Shown here in pieces: positions 13,030 to 27,011 of a stretch of 64,000 nt of DNA. Made by a program: the position numbers and the translations under genes. This DNA is from Hexactinellida sp. DTS-2022 (Eukaryota; Porifera; Hexactinellida): positions 3,038,001 through 3,102,000 of the forward strand of contig JAPNXP010000006.1 of assembly GCA_028753945.1 (NCBI GenBank), written 5' to 3'. How positions within the stretch are numbered: position 1 is the stretch's first letter; every line of letters starts with the position of its first letter. The notes below the pieces were generated by a model, which was not told where the DNA came from, did no database searches, and was given only the letters and a program-made list of their open reading frames with translations.

Positions 13030-14119
13030 TTTTTTTCGCAAAGTCATCATCACTATGAAGGTGTTAAATTATTCCAAAAAGGTGTTACAGAAGGCATCAA
13101 CCCTTAGAGTGGTGGAAGTTTCCATTTAGTTCACTTCATTATAGAGATATTCAAGTATGAGTAGAATATAATAGCTGATGACTCAGCATTTTTTATGTGA
13201 GTGTTGGGTCATCACCCAACATCAACTAACCCATTTTAAATATCGAATTAACAAAATTGTCAAAACACATTTTTTTAACGATGTCATCATCACCTCAAGG
13301 TGTCAAGACCCACTTGTATAGGTGGCACGTGCCATAAGGACCAATTGATAAATTGGAAGTTTGTCTCTATCTTGTATCATCTCTGAGATTTATGATATTT
13401 AATTAATTAGTATAAATAATTATTAATAATTTAACACCAATTTCAATGTCAACTTATATTTATTAAGTTTAATTATTTTGTCATAAATAATTAATTAATT
13501 AATTTGGCTATCAAATTTCAATTCCGCACACTCGATAACCCCTAATAAACAAATTGGAAGCATCGATATAAGTCATATACTGACTTAATTAATTATTATC
13601 AATTACGTCAGTATATTAACAGTGCAAGAGTATTCTTGCAGAAGGAAATATAATCACATAATCTGTCGTTGTTATGGAATGTAGAATCTTAGTTTTCAAT
13701 TGGAAAATAGAAGCCTACTCGATCTCACAAGTTGAATCAATATAATAATATCGAGTTGAAACAATAGAATTAGATTTAACACTTTCAATTGAACTGAAGT
13801 GTTAGTAAACAAAGGAAACTTGCAACTCAATTGTGGCACAAACTAAGTACAATTTGAAAATTCGTGCACTGTGAAAAGGTGTAGAATTTAATTCTCTATC
13901 GAATGCATATAGATTTAATTTTCGGGTACTATTTATTGTTCCTGTTTCAATATTAAACAGGCGCAAAAATGTGTCCAAAAAAATGTGATAAAAAATCGTG
14001 ACCCCAGGTGCACATCTGTAACCCATGAGACACATATCCTGAAATTTTGGGCTCTTAGTTAATTATACTCTGTACTGGTGGAGAGGATACGGAAGGATAA
14101 TAATAATAATAATAATAAA

Positions 14120-14235
14120 ATACAAAATTGCAGCCTGTGCCGACGCATGTCCCTTTGGTGGCACTATATTTTGTTGGTGGTTTATTGATAGTGCCTCCAA
14201 TGGACCATGCTGTCGGACAGGCTGCAATTTTGGAT
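14120..14235. repeat. Hairpin H11
   Basis: Left arm begins ATACAAAATTG; the right arm lost a base in GTCGGACAGG. Preceded by an (AAT)n tract and a beta leader. L spacer (1,199 bp to H12). Confidence 0.9.
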
Positions 14236-14406
14236 TTTTTTTCGCCATGTCATCATCACTATGAAGGTGTTAGATTATTTCAGAAAGGTGTTTCAGAAGG
14301 ATACGACCCTTAGAGTGGTGGAAGTTGCCATTTAGCTCACTTCATTTGAGAGATATTCAAGTTTCAGTTGAATATAATAGTTGATGACTCAGCATATTTT
14401 ATGTGC

Positions 14407-14428
14407 GTGTTGGGTGATCACCCAACAC
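14407..14428. repeat. Perfect 22-bp palindrome in the L spacer
   Basis: Each L spacer has a second inverted repeat of the form GTTGGGT(G/C)ATCACCCAAC. This copy is a perfect palindrome centred on TGATCA; most sisters have TCATCA at the centre and keep the flanking arms. Confidence 0.85.
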
Positions 14429-15318
14429 CAACCAACCCATTCGAAATATAGAATTCACAAAATTGTAAAAACACATTTTTTGACGATGTCATCATCACCT
14501 CAAGGTGTCAAGATCCACTTTTATAGATGGTACGTGGCATAGGGATCAATTGATAAATTGAAAGTTTGTTTCTATCTTATATCATTTCTGAGTTTAATGA
14601 AATTTAGCTAATTAGTATAAATATTTAATTAATCTATCAATAATATAACACCAATATTATGTACATCAAAATAAATTAAGTTCAATTATTTGCAATAATT
14701 ATTAATTTAAATTGAATTTAACTATAATATTTGAATTCAGCGCACTCAATAACCCCCATAATCTAATTGGAACCGTCTCTATAAGTTAAATACAAACTGA
14801 ATTAATCATATTTAAATATGTCAGTGTATCCATTGTGCAAGAATATTCTCGGAGAAGTAAATATGATCACATAATCTGTCGTTGTTATGGGATGTAAAAT
14901 CTTAGTTTTCAATTAGAAAATAGAAGCCTACTCGATCTCACAAGTTGAATCAATATAATAATAACGAGTTGAAACAATAGAATTAGATTTAACACTTTCA
15001 ATTGAACTGAAGTGTTAGTAAACAAAGGAAACTTGCAACTCAATTGTGGCGCAAACTAAGTACAATTTAAAAATTCGTGCACTGTGAAAAGGTGTAGAAT
15101 TTAATTCTCTATCGAATGCATATAAATTTAATTTTAGGGTACTATTTATTGTTCCTGTTTCAATATTAAACAGGTGCAAAAATGTGTCCAAAAAAATGTG
15201 ATAAAAAATCGTGACCCCAGGTGCACATCTGTAACCCATGAGACACATATCCTGAAAATTTGGCCTCTTAGTTAATAATACTCTGTACTGTGGAGAGGAT
15301 ACGGAAGGATAATAAAAA

Positions 15319-15435
15319 ATCCAAAATTGCAGCCTGTGCCGACGCATGTTCATTTGGTGGCACTATATTTTGGTGGTGGTCTATTGATAGTGCCTCCAAT
15401 GGAACATGCTGTCGGCACAGGCTGCAATTTTGGAT
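15319..15435. repeat. Hairpin H12
   Basis: Left arm GTTCATTTGG, right arm CCAATGGAAC: mismatches near the loop shared only with H13. Confidence 0.9.
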
Positions 15436-16522
15436 TTTTTTTTCACCAAGTCATCATCACTATAAAGGTGTTAAATTATTTCAGAAAGGTGTTTCAGAAG
15501 GCTACGACCCTTAGAGTGGTGGAAGTTTCCATTTTGCTCACTTCGTTTCAAAGATATTCAAGTTTCAGTAGAATATAATAAGTGATGAATCAGCATTTTT
15601 TATGTGAGTGTTGGGTCATCACCCAACTCCAACTAACCCATTTTAATAATATAATTCACAAAATTGTAAAAATACATTTTTTTGACGATGTCATCATCAC
15701 CTCAAGGTGTCAAGATCCACTTGTATAGGTGGTACGTGCCATAAGGACCAATTGATAAATTTAAAGTTTGTTTCTATCTTGTATCATTTCTGAGATTAAT
15801 GAAATTTAGATAATTAGTATAAATATTTAATTAATCTAAGATAATTTAACACCAATATTATTTACATCAAAATAAAATTAGTTCAATTATTTGCTATAAT
15901 AATTAATTTAAATTTAATTTCACTATCATATTTGAATTCAGCGCACTCGATACCCTAATAATCTAATTGGAACCGTTTCTCTAAGCTAAACACAGAGCGA
16001 ATTAATTAGAATTAAATATCTCATGTATCCATTGTTCAAGAATATTCTGAGCAGAAATAAATATAATCACATAATCTGTTCTTGTTATGGAATGTAAAAT
16101 CTTAGTTTTCAATTAGAAAATAGAAGCCTACTCGATCTCACAAGTTGAATCAATGTAATTATCACAAGTTGAAACAATAGAATTCGATTTAACACTTCAA
16201 TTGAACTGAAGTGTTAGTAAACAAAGGAAACTTGCAACTCAATTGTGGCACAAACGAAACTCAATTTAAAAATTCGTGCACTGTGAAAAGGTGTAGAATT
16301 TAATTCTCTATCGAATGCATATAAATTAAATATTTGTGCACTATTTATTGTTCTTTTTCTAATATTAAACAGGTGCAAAAATGTGTCCAAAAAACTGTAG
16401 TAAAAAATCGTGACCCCAGGTGCACATCTGTAACCCATGAGACACCTGTCCTGAAATTTTGGGTTCTTAGTTAATTAAACTCTGTTCAGTGGACGATCTA
16501 CGGACCAAAAATAATAATAAAA

Positions 16523-16638
16523 ATCCAAAATTCAGCCTGTGCCGACGCATGTTCATTTGGTGGCACTATATTTTGGTGGTGGTCTATTGATAGTGCCTCC
16601 AATGGAACATGCTGTCGGCACAGGCTGCAATTTTGGAT
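16523..16638. repeat. Hairpin H13
   Basis: As H12 but the left arm reads ATTCAGCCTG (one base lost). 1,479 bp to H14, including the P cluster. Confidence 0.9.
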
Positions 16639-17747
16639 TTTTTTTTCACCAAGTCATCATCACTATAAAGGTGTTAAATTATTTCAGAAAGGTGTTTCAG
16701 AAGGCTACGACCCTTAGAGTGGTGGAAGTTTCCATTTTGCTCACTTCGTTTCAAAGATATTCAAGTTTCAGTAGAATATAATAAGTGATGAATCAGCATT
16801 TTTTATGTGAGTGTTGGGTCATCACCCAACTCCAACTAACCCATTTTAATAATATAATTCACAAAATTGTAAAAATACATTTTTTTGACGATGTCATCAT
16901 CACCTCAAGGTGTCAAGATCCACTTGTATAGGTGGTACGTGCCATAAGGACCAATTGATAAATTTAAAGTTTGTTTCTATCTTGTATCATTTCTGAGATT
17001 AATAAAATTTAGATAATTAGTATAAATATTTAATTAATCTAAGATAATTTAACACCAATATTATTTACATCAAAATAAAATTAGTTCAATTATTTGATAT
17101 AATAATTAATTTAAATTTAATTTCACTATCATATTTGAATTCAGCGCACTCGATAATAATCTAATTGGAACCGTTTCTCTAAGCTAAACACAGAGCGAAT
17201 TAATTAGAATTAAATATCTCATGTATCCATTGTTCAAGAATATTCTGAGCAGAAATAAATATAATCACATAATCTGTTGTTGTTATGGAATGTAAAATCT
17301 TAGTTTTCAATTAGAAAATAGAAGCCTACTCGATCTCACAAGTTGAATCAATGTAATTATCACAAGTTGAAACAATAGAATTCGATTTAACACTTCAATT
17401 GAACTGAAGTGTTAGTAAACAAAGGAAACTTGCAACTCAATTGTGGCACAAACGAAACTCAATTTAAAAATTCGTGCACTGTGAAAAGGTGTAGAATTTA
17501 ATTCTCTATCGAATGCATATAAATTAAATATTTGTGCACTATTTATTGTTCTTTTTCTAATATTAAACAGGTGCAAAAATGTGTCCAAAAAACTGTAGTA
17601 AAAAATCGTGACCCCAGGTGCACATCTGTAACCCATGAGACACCTGTCCTGAAATTTTGGGTTCTTAGTTAATTAAACTCTGTTCATTGGACGATCTACG
17701 GACCAAAAATAATAATAATAATAACTAACCAAAGCACTAAGATTAGA

Positions 17748-17986
17748 ACTGGGCCACTATACTATAGTATAGTCGGCACAGTAATAATAATAATATACCA
17801 AAGCACTAAGACCAATACTGGGCCACTATACTATAGTATAGTCGGCACAGTAATAATAATATACCAAAGCACTAAGACCAATACTGGGCCACTATACTAT
17901 AGTATAGTCGGCACAGTAATAATAATAATATACCAAGGCAGTGATTCTAATACTGGGCCACTATACTATAGTATAGTCGGCACAGT
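17748..17986. repeat. Cluster of four P palindromes
   Basis: Copies start at 17,748, 17,817, 17,883 and 17,952, each with an intact CTATACTATAGTATAG core, separated by (AAT)n and one of three leaders: agcactaagattagaac, agcactaagaccaat or ggcagtgattctaat. Ends 15 bp left of H14. Confidence 0.92.
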
Positions 17987-18001
17987 AATAATAATATAAA
18001 A

Positions 18002-18117
18002 ATCCAAAATTGCAGACTGTGCCGACCATGTTCCTTTGGTGGCACTATATTTTGTTGTTTGTTTATTGATAGTGCCTCCAAAGGAACATGCTATCGGCAC
18101 AGTCTGCAATTTTGGAT
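18002..18117. repeat. Hairpin H14 with a compensated stem change
   Basis: Left GCAGACTGTGCCGAC and right GTGCC-side CACAGTCTGC match the H2 variant. Its ACTGTGCCGAC is the exact complement of the end of the neighbouring P units (GTCGGCACAGT). S spacer, 852 bp to H15. Confidence 0.9.
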
Positions 18118-18853
18118 TTTTTTTCGCCCAGTCATCAACGCCTCAAGGTGTCAAAAACCATTTGTTAATTGGTCCGAGTCACAAGGAATGGTAGATAAAT
18201 TTGAAGTTTGTTTCTATCGTAAACCATCTATAGTTTACTGCCATTCATTCATTATACTATATCGATAATAAATTATATTATTAGTTATTTATTTTAGCAA
18301 TGTTATCCACGGTTAAGTTTAATTAAGTCAACAAATTCCTTATATTATAATATTTTATTTAATCCATTGTATAGTAATACTACAATTAAATAGAAGCCAG
18401 CTGGAATTTATAAGTTAAATCAATATAATTATCGCAAGTTGAATCACTAGAGTAGGATTTAACAAGTTAAATCAATATAATTATTACAAGTTGAAACAAT
18501 GGAATTAGATTTCACAGTTTTACTGAAATTGAAGTGTGAGTAAACAAAGAAATTTCAACCCCAATTTATGGCAGAAATTGACCCCTTTATTGAAATATTT
18601 TTTTTCCCATCAGACGCAGAATTTTATGGCGAATCCAAATGTGAAATAAAATTTGCGGGTTTAGTAAAACAATTTTTGAGTTATGGACCAGACAAAATTT
18701 GAAAGGTGTTAAAGATGTGTCAAAAATTTGTTAATAAAAAATCGTAACCCCAGGTGCAAATTAGACGGTCCCATCGCACCTACATGCCAAGTTTCAGCCC
18801 ATCAACACTAAAGCTCTGGCCAGGGCACCGTCTACGGAGAAAAAAAAAAAAAA

Positions 18854-18970
18854 ATCCAAAATTGCACCCTGTGCCGACGCATGTTCCTTTGGTGGCACTA
18901 TATTTTGTTGGTTGTTTATTGATAGTGCTTCCAAAGGAACATGCTGTCGGCGCAGGCTGCAATTTTGGAT
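18854..18970. repeat. Hairpin H15
   Basis: Left GCACCCTGTG against right CGCAGGCTGC: uncompensated, shared with H16 and H22. Flanked by poly-A on the left and poly-T on the right, which lengthens the stem. Confidence 0.9.
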
Positions 18971-19715
18971 TTTTTTTTGCCAAGTCATCAACGCCCAAGG
19001 TGTGAAGAAGCATTTGTTAATTGGTCCGAGTCACAAGGAACGGTAGATAAATTTGAAGTTTGTTTCTATCTTAAACCATCTTGAGTTTGATGCCATTCAT
19101 TCATTATGTATTGATAATAAATTATATTATTAGTTATTTATCTTAGCATTGTTATCCACGGTTGAGTTGAATTAAGTCAACAAATTCCTTATATTATATT
19201 ATTTTATTTAATCCATTGTATGGTAAATTAAATAGAAGCCAGCTGCAATTTCTAAGTTAAATCAATTTAATTATCGCAAGTTGAATCAATAGAGTAAGAT
19301 TTAACAAGTTAAATCAATATAATTATTACAAGTTGAAACAATGGAATTAGATTTAACAGTTATACTGAAACTGAAGTGTGAGTAAACACAGAAATTTCAA
19401 CCCCCATTTATGGCAGAAATAAAACTCTTTATTGAAAGTTTTCTTCTCCCATCAGACGCGGAATTTTATGGTGAATCCAAATGTGAAATAAAATTTGGGG
19501 GTTTAGTAAAACATATTTTGTGTTATGGACCAGACAAATTTTGAAAGGTGTTAAAGATGTGTCAAAAATTTCTTAATCAAAAATCGTTACCCCAGGTGCA
19601 AATTAGACGGTCCCATCGCACCTACATGCAAAGTTTAAGCCCATCAACTATAAAGCTCTGGCCAGGGCACCGTCTACGGAGAAAAAATAATAAAAATAAA
19701 GGCAGTGATTCCAAT

Positions 19716-19942
19716 ACTGGGCCACTATACTATAGTATAGTCGGCACAGTAAAAATAATAATAAAGGCAGTGATTCCAATACTGGGCCACTATACTATAG
19801 TATAGTCGGCACAGTAATAAAGGCAGTGATTCCAATACTGGGCCACTATACTGTAGTATAGTCGGCACAGTAATAAAAATAATAAAAATAAAGGCAGTGA
19901 TTCCAATACTGGGCCACTATACTATAGTATTGTCGGCACAGT
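19716..19942. repeat. Cluster of four P palindromes
   Basis: Copies at 19,716, 19,781, 19,837 and 19,908. The third has CTGTAG at the centre; the fourth ends ATTGTCGG. All have the leader ggcagtgattccaat. Ends 9 bp left of H16. Confidence 0.92.
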
Positions 19943-19951
19943 AATAATAAA

Positions 19952-20068
19952 ATCCAAAATTGCACCCTGTGCCGACGCATGTTCCTTTGGTGGCACTATA
20001 TTTTGTTGGTTTTTTATTGATAGTGCCTCCAAAGGAACATGCTGTCGGCGCAGGCTGCAATTTTGGAT
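19952..20068. repeat. Hairpin H16
   Basis: Same stem variant as H15, with a T-rich loop (GGTTTTTTATTG). S spacer, 860 bp to H17. Confidence 0.9.
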
Positions 20069-20811
20069 TTTTTTTCGCCAAGTCATCAACGCCCAAGGTG
20101 TGAAGAAGCATTTGTTAATTGGTCCGAGTCACAAGGAACGGTAGATAAATTTGAAGTTTGTTTCTATCTTAAACCATCTTGAGTTTGATGCCATTCATTC
20201 ATTATGTATTGATAATAAATTATATTATTAGTTATTTATCTTAGCATTGTTATCCACGGTTGAGTTGAATTAAGTCAACAAATTCCTTATATTATTATAT
20301 TTTATTTAATCCATTGTATAGTAATACTAGAATTAAATAGAAGCCAGCTGGAATTTATAAGTTGAATCAATTTAATTATCGCAAGTTGAAACAATAGTGA
20401 AAGCTTTAACAAGTTAAATCAATATAATTATTACAAGTTGAAACAATGGAATTAGATTTCACAGTTTTATTGAAATAGAAGTGTTGAGTAAACAAAGGAA
20501 TTTCAACCCCCATTTATGGTTGAAATTAAACCAATTTTAACAAATTTTCTTCTCCCATCAGACGCAGAATTTTATGGTGAATCCAAATGTGAAATAAAAT
20601 TTGGGGGTTTAGTAAAACATTTTTCTAGCTATGGACCAGACAAATTTTGAAAGGTGTTAAAGATGTGTCAAAAATTTGTTAATAAATAATCGTAACCCCA
20701 GGTGCAAATTAGACGGTCCATACGCACCTACATGCCAAGTTTCAGCCCATCAACTATAAAGCTCAGGCCAGGGCACCGTCTACGGAGAAAAAATAAAAAT
20801 AATAATAAAAA

Positions 20812-20928
20812 ATCCAAAATTGCAGCCTGTGCCGACGCATGTTCCTTTGGTGGCACTATATTTTGTTGGTTGTTTATCGATAGTGCCTCCAATGGAACAT
20901 GCTGTCGGCACAGGCTGCAATTTTGGAT
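20812..20928. repeat. Hairpin H17
   Basis: Outer stem fully paired; loop carries ATCGATAG instead of ATTGATAG. L spacer, 1,218 bp to H18. Confidence 0.9.
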
Positions 20929-22029
20929 TTTTTTTCGCCATGTCATCATCACTATGAAGGTGTTAAACTATTTCAGAAAAGTGATTCAAAAGGCAACGAC
21001 CCTTAGTGAGTTGGAAGTTTCGTTTTAGCTCACTTCATTTGAGAGATATTCAAGTTTCAGTAGAATATAATATGTGCTGAGTCAGCATTTTTTAGGTGCC
21101 GTTTGGGTATTCACCCAACTCCTACCAACCCATGCGAATTATTTAATTCACAAAATTGTAAAAATACATTTTTTTGACGATGTCATAATCACCTCAAGGT
21201 GTCAAGACCCACTTGTATAGGTGGTACCTGGCATAAGGACCAATTGATAAATTGAAAGTTTGTTTCCATCTTGTATCATCTCTGAGATTAATGAAATTTA
21301 GCTAATTAGTATAAATATTTAATTAAATTATTAATTATTTAACACCATTATTATATACAGCAAAATAAATTAAGTTCAATTATTTGCAATAATTATTAAT
21401 TGAAATTGAAATTCTCTATCATATTTGAATTCAGCGCACTCGATAACCCCAATAATCTATTTGGAACCATCTCTATACGTTAAACACAGAGCGAATTAAT
21501 TAGAATTAAATATGTCATGTATCCATTGTGCAAGAATATTCTAAGCAGAAGTAAATATAATCACATAATCTGTCGTTGTTATGAAATATATAATCTTAGA
21601 TTTCAATTGGAAAATAGAAGCCTACCTGATCTCACAAGTTGAATCAATATAATAATCACAAGTTGAAACAATAGAATTAGATTTAACACTTTCAATTGAA
21701 CTGAAGTGTTAGTAAACAAAGGGAATTTAAACCTCCATTTATGGCATGAAATAAACCCATTTTTAAAATTTATCTTCTCCCATCCGACGCAGAATTTTAT
21801 GCTGAATCCAATAGTGAAATAAAAATTGGGGGTTTAGTACAACATTTCTTTAGTGATGGACCAGAAATTCATTTAAAGGTGTTAAAAATGTGTCCAAAAT
21901 TTGTTAAACAAAAATCGTAACCCCAGGTGCAAATTAGACGGTAACACCGCACCTACATGCCAAGTTTCAGGCCATTAACTATAAAGCTCTGGCCAGGGCA
22001 CCGTCTACGGAGAAAAAAAAAAAAAAAAA

Positions 22030-22144
22030 ATCCAAAATTGCAGCTGTGCCGACGCATGTTCCTTGGTGGCACTATATTTTGTTGGTGGTTTATTGATAGT
22101 GCCTCCAAAAGAACATGCTGTCGGCGCAGGCTGCAATTTTGGAT
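22030..22144. repeat. Hairpin H18
   Basis: The left arm has the short GCAGCTGTG form, the right arm the full CGCAGGCTGC form: a mixed hairpin with a bulge. S spacer, 848 bp to H19. Confidence 0.88.
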
Positions 22145-22877
22145 TTTTTTCCGCCAAGTCATCAACGCCCAAGGTGTGAAGAACCATTTGTTAATTGGTC
22201 GTTGTCACAAGGAATGGTAGATTAATTTGAAGTTAGTTTCTATCATAAACCATCAAGAGTTTAATGCCCTTCATTCATTATGTATTGATAATAAATTATA
22301 TTATTAGTTATGTATTTTGGCAATGTTATCCACGGTGATTTGAGTTTAGTCAATAAATTCCTTATATTATTATATTTTATTTAACCCATTGTATAGTAAT
22401 ACTAGAATTAAATAGAAGCCAGCTGGAATTTATAAGTTGAATCAATTTAATTATCGCAAGTTGAAACAATAGTGAAAGATTTAACAAGTTAAATCAATAT
22501 AATTATTACAAGTTTAAACAATGGAATTAAATTTCACAGTTTTATTGAAATTGAAGTGTTGAGTAAACAAAGGAATTTCAACTCCCATTTATGGCAGAAA
22601 TTAAACCAATATTAGCAAATATTCTTCTCCCATCAGACGCAGAATTTTATGGTGAATCCAAATATGAAATAAAAATTGGGGGTTTAGTAAAACACTTTTT
22701 GAGTTATGGACCAGACAAATTTTGAAAGGTGTTAAAGATGTGTCCAAAATTTGTTAATCAAAAATCGTAACCCCAGGTGCAAATTAGACGGTCCCATCGC
22801 ACCTACATGCCAAGTTTAAGCCCATCAACTATAAAGCTCTGGCCAGGGCACCGTCTACGGAGAAAAATAGAAAAAAA

Positions 22878-22993
22878 ATCCAAAATTGCAGCCTGTGCCG
22901 ACTCATGTTCCTTTGGTGGCACTATATTTTTGTGGTTGTTCATTGATTGTGCCTCAAAGGAACATGCTGTCGGCACAGGCTGCAATTTTGGAT
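22878..22993. repeat. Hairpin H19
   Basis: Left arm GACTCATG for GACGCATG; right arm GCCTCAAAGG lost a base. S spacer, then P cluster, 1,190 bp to H20. Confidence 0.88.
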
Positions 22994-23739
22994 TTTTTTT
23001 CTCACCAAGTCATCAACACCCAGGGTGTCAAGAACCATTTGTTAATTGTTTCGAGTCACAAGGAACGGTAGATTAATTTGAAGTTTGTTTCTATCATAAA
23101 CCATCTTGAATTTAATACCATTAATCCATTATGTATTAATAATAAATTATATTATTAGTTAAATATTTTAGCAATGTTATCCACGGTTGAGTTGAATTAA
23201 GTCAACAAATTCCTTATTTAATTTAATTTAATTTGTTTTAATTAATTAATTAAATAGTAATACTACAATTAAATATAAGCCAGCTCGAATTCACAAGTTA
23301 AATCAATATAATTATCGCATGTTGAAACAATAGTTAAAGATTTAACAAGTTAAATCTATAAATATATTACAAGTTTGAACAATAGAATTAGATCTAAAAG
23401 TTTACTGAATCTGAAGTGTGAGGAAATACAGGAGATTGGTACCCCAATTATGGCACAAACCTAGGCCAAATTGAACATTTGTGATTTGCCAAAAGGTGTA
23501 GAATTTAATTCTCTATCCAAGTATGTAAATCTTATTAAGTTCATTATTAAATATTTCATGTTAAGAGCCATAATTAGCTTAAATAGGTGTTAAAATTATT
23601 TGATCAAAAATCGCAACCCCAGGTGCAAATTAGACGGTCACTCCGAACATAAGTGCCAAGTTTCAGCACTCAATGTATCAAGGTGTGGTCAGGGCACCGT
23701 CTACGGAGAAAAAATATAAATAAAGGCAGTAAGATTAGA

Positions 23740-24063
23740 ACTGGGCCACTATACTATAGTATAGTCGGCACAGTAAAAATAAAGGCAGTGAGATTAGAAC
23801 TGGGCCACTATACTATAGTATAGTCGGCACAGTAAAAAAAAAGGCAGTGATTCCAATACTGGGCCACTATACTATAGTATAGTCGGCACAGTAATAAAGG
23901 CAGTGATTCCAATACTGGGCCACTATACTATAGTATAGTCGGCACAGTAAAAATAAAGGCAGTGATTCCAATACTGGGCCACTATACTATAGTTTAGTCG
24001 GCACAGTAATATAGGCAGTGATTCCAATACTGGGCCACTATACTATAGTATAGTCGGCACAGT
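23740..24063. repeat. Cluster of six P palindromes
   Basis: Six units in A/AAT-rich spacers. The first two have the leader aagattagaac or gagattagaac, the last four gtgattccaat. The fifth has a broken core (ATAGTTTAG). Ends 4 bp left of H20. Confidence 0.92.
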
Positions 24064-24067
24064 AAAA

Positions 24068-24184
24068 ATCCAAAATTGCAGCCTGTGCCGACGCATGTAC
24101 CTTTGGAGGCACTATATTTTGTTGGTTGTTTATTGATAGTGCCTCCAAAAGAACATGCAGTCGGCACTTGCTACAATTTTGGAT
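24068..24184. repeat. Hairpin H20
   Basis: Left GTACCTTTGG and right AGTCGGCACTTGCTAC are diverged; about two thirds of the stem still pairs. S spacer, 853 bp to H21. Confidence 0.85.
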
Positions 24185-24920
24185 TTTTTCAGCCAAGTCA
24201 TCAACGCCTCAAGGTGTCATGATCCATTTGTTAATTGATCCGAGCCACAAGGAACGGTTGATAAATTTGAATTTTGTTTCTATCACAAACCATCTTGAGT
24301 TTAATGTCATTCATTCATTTTGTATTGATAATAAATTATATTATTAGTTATTTATTTTAGCAATGTTATCCACGGTGAGTGAGTTAAGTCAACAAATTCC
24401 TTATATTATATTATTTTATTTAATCAATTGTATAGTAATACTACAATTAAATAGAAGCCAGCTGGAATTTATAAGTTAAATCAATTTAATTATTGCAAGT
24501 TGAAACAATAGAGTAGGATTTAACAAGTTAAATCAATATAATTATTACAAGTTGAAACAATAGAATTTGATTTAACACTTTACTGAAATTGAAGTGTGAG
24601 TAAACAAATAAATTTCAACCCCTATTTATGGCAGAAATAAAATTCTCTATTGAAAGTTTTCTTCTCCCATCAGACGCAGAATTTTATGGTGAATCCAAAT
24701 ATGAAATAAAAATTGGGGGTTTAGTAAAACATTTATTGAGTTATGGAACAGACAAACTTTGAAAGGTGTTAAAGATGTGTCCAAAATTTCTTAATCAAAA
24801 ATCGTTACCCCAGGTGCAAATTATACGGTCCCATCGCACATACATGCAAAGTTTAAGCCCATCAACTATAAAGCTCTGGCCAGGGCACCGTCTACGGAGA
24901 AAAATAGAAAAAAAAAAAAA

Positions 24921-25035
24921 ATCCAAAATTGCAGCTGTGCCGACGCATGTTCCTTTGGTGGCACTATATTTTGGTGGTGGTTTATTGATAGTGCCTCCAA
25001 TGGGACATACTGTCAGCACAGCTGCAATTTTGGAT
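24921..25035. repeat. Hairpin H21 with a compensated 1-bp deletion
   Basis: GCAGCTGTG on the left and CACAGCTGC on the right, as in H8; the right arm also has GTCAGC. L spacer, 1,220 bp to H22. Confidence 0.9.
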
Positions 25036-26140
25036 TTTTTTTTCGCCATGTCATCATCACTATGAAGGTGTTAAAATATATCAAAAGGTGTTACAGAAGG
25101 CATCGACCCTTAGAGTGGCGGAAGTTTCCATTTAGTTCACTTCATTTTAGAGATATTCAAGTTTGAGTAGAATATAATAGCTGATGACTCAGCCTTTTTT
25201 ATGTGAGTGTTGGGTCATCACCCAACTTCAAATAACCCATTTTAAATATCGAATTAACAAAATTGTAAAAACACATTTTTTTACGATGTCATCATCACCT
25301 CAAGTTGTCAATACCCATTTGTAGAGGTGTTACGTGACATTGGGATCAATTGATAAATTGGAAGTTTGTTTCTATCTTTTTTGAATTCTGAGATTTATGA
25401 TATTTAATTAATTAGTATAAATAAATATTAATATTATTTATAATATAACACCAATTTCAATGTCAACTTACAATTATTAAGTTAAATTATTTTGTCATAA
25501 ATAAATAATTAATTAATTTGGTAATCAAATTTCAATTCCGCACACTCGATAACCCCTAATACACAAATTGGAAGTATCTATATAAGTCATATACTGACTG
25601 AATTAATTATAATAAATTACGTCAGTCTATTAACAGTGCAAGAATATTCTCGCAGAAATAAATATAATCACTTAATCTGTCGTTGTTGTGGAATGTAAAA
25701 TCTTAGGTTTCAATTAGAAAATAGAAGCCTACTCGATCTCACAAGTTGAATCAATATAATTATTACAAGTTGAAACAATGGAATTAGATTTAACAGTTAT
25801 ACTGAAACTGAAGTGTGAGTAAACAAAGAAATTTCAACCCCCATTTATGGCAGAAATAAAACTCTTTATTGAAAGTTTTCTTCCCCCATCAGACGCAGAA
25901 TTTTATGGTGAATCCAAATGTGAAATAAAATTTGGGGGTTTAGTAAAACATATTTTGTGTTATGGACCAGACAGATTTTGAAAGGTGTTAAAGACGTGTC
26001 AAAAATTTGTTAATCAAAAATCGTAACCCCAGGTGCAAATTAGACGGTCCATACGCACCTACATGCCAAGTTTCAGCCCATCAACTATAAAGCTCAGGCC
26101 AGGGCACCGTCAATGGAGAAAAAAAAAAAAAAAAAAAAAA

Positions 26141-26257
26141 ATCCAAAATTGCACCCTGTGCCGACGCATGTTCCTTTGGTGGCACTATATTTTGTTGGTT
26201 GTTTATTGATAGTGCCTCCAAAGGAACATGCTGTCGGCGCAGGCTGCAATTTTGGAT
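26141..26257. repeat. Hairpin H22
   Basis: H15-type stem with a run of over 20 A directly on its left. S spacer, 1,145 bp to H23 including the P cluster. Confidence 0.9.
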
Positions 26258-27011
26258 TTTTTTTCGCCAAGTCATCAACGCCCAAGGTGTGAAGGAGCAT
26301 TTGTTAATTGGTCCGAGTCACAAGGAACGGTAGATAAATTTTAAGTTTGTTTCTATCATAAACTATCTAGAGTTTATTGCCATTCATTCATTATGTATTG
26401 ATAATAAATTATATTATTAGTTAGTTATTTTAGCAATGTTATCCACGGTGATTTGAGTTTAGTCAACAAATTCCTTATATAATTATATTATATTTAATCC
26501 ATTGTATAGTAATACTACAATTAAATTGAAGCCAGCTGGAATTTATAAGTTGAATCAATATATTTATCTCAAGTTGAAACAATAGAGTAAGATTTAACAA
26601 GTTAAATCAATATAATTATTACAAGTTGAAACAATGGAATTCGATTTCACATTTTTACTGAAATTGAAGTGTGAGTAAACCAAGAAATTTCAACCCCCAT
26701 TTATGGCAGAAATAAAACTCTTTATTGAAAGTTTTCTTCTCCCATCAGACGCAGAATTTTATGGTGAATCCAAATGTGAAATAAAATTTGGGGGTTTAGT
26801 AAAATACTTTTTGAGTTATGGACCAGACAAATTTTGAAAGGTGTTAAAGATGTGTCAAAAATTTGTCAAGAAAAAATTGTAACCCCAGGTGCAAATTAGA
26901 CGTCGACTCCGAACCAACATTCCAGGTTTCAGCCCTCTATGTATATAGGTGTGGCCAGGGCACCTGCTACGGAGAAATAAAAATAATAAAAATAAAGGCA
27001 GTAAGATTAGA

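Larger units (their letters stand above)
15319..17708. repeat. Recent tandem duplication of a 1.2-kb L unit (H12 and H13)
   Basis: 15,319-~16,505 and 16,523-~17,705 are almost identical. By eye I find about six differences, including loss of one base in GCAG (H13), taatgaaa/taataaaa, tgctataa/tgatataa, a 5-6 bp loss at cgataccctaataatc, gttcttg/gttgttg and ttcagtgg/ttcattgg. Other neighbouring units differ far more. Confidence 0.9.
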
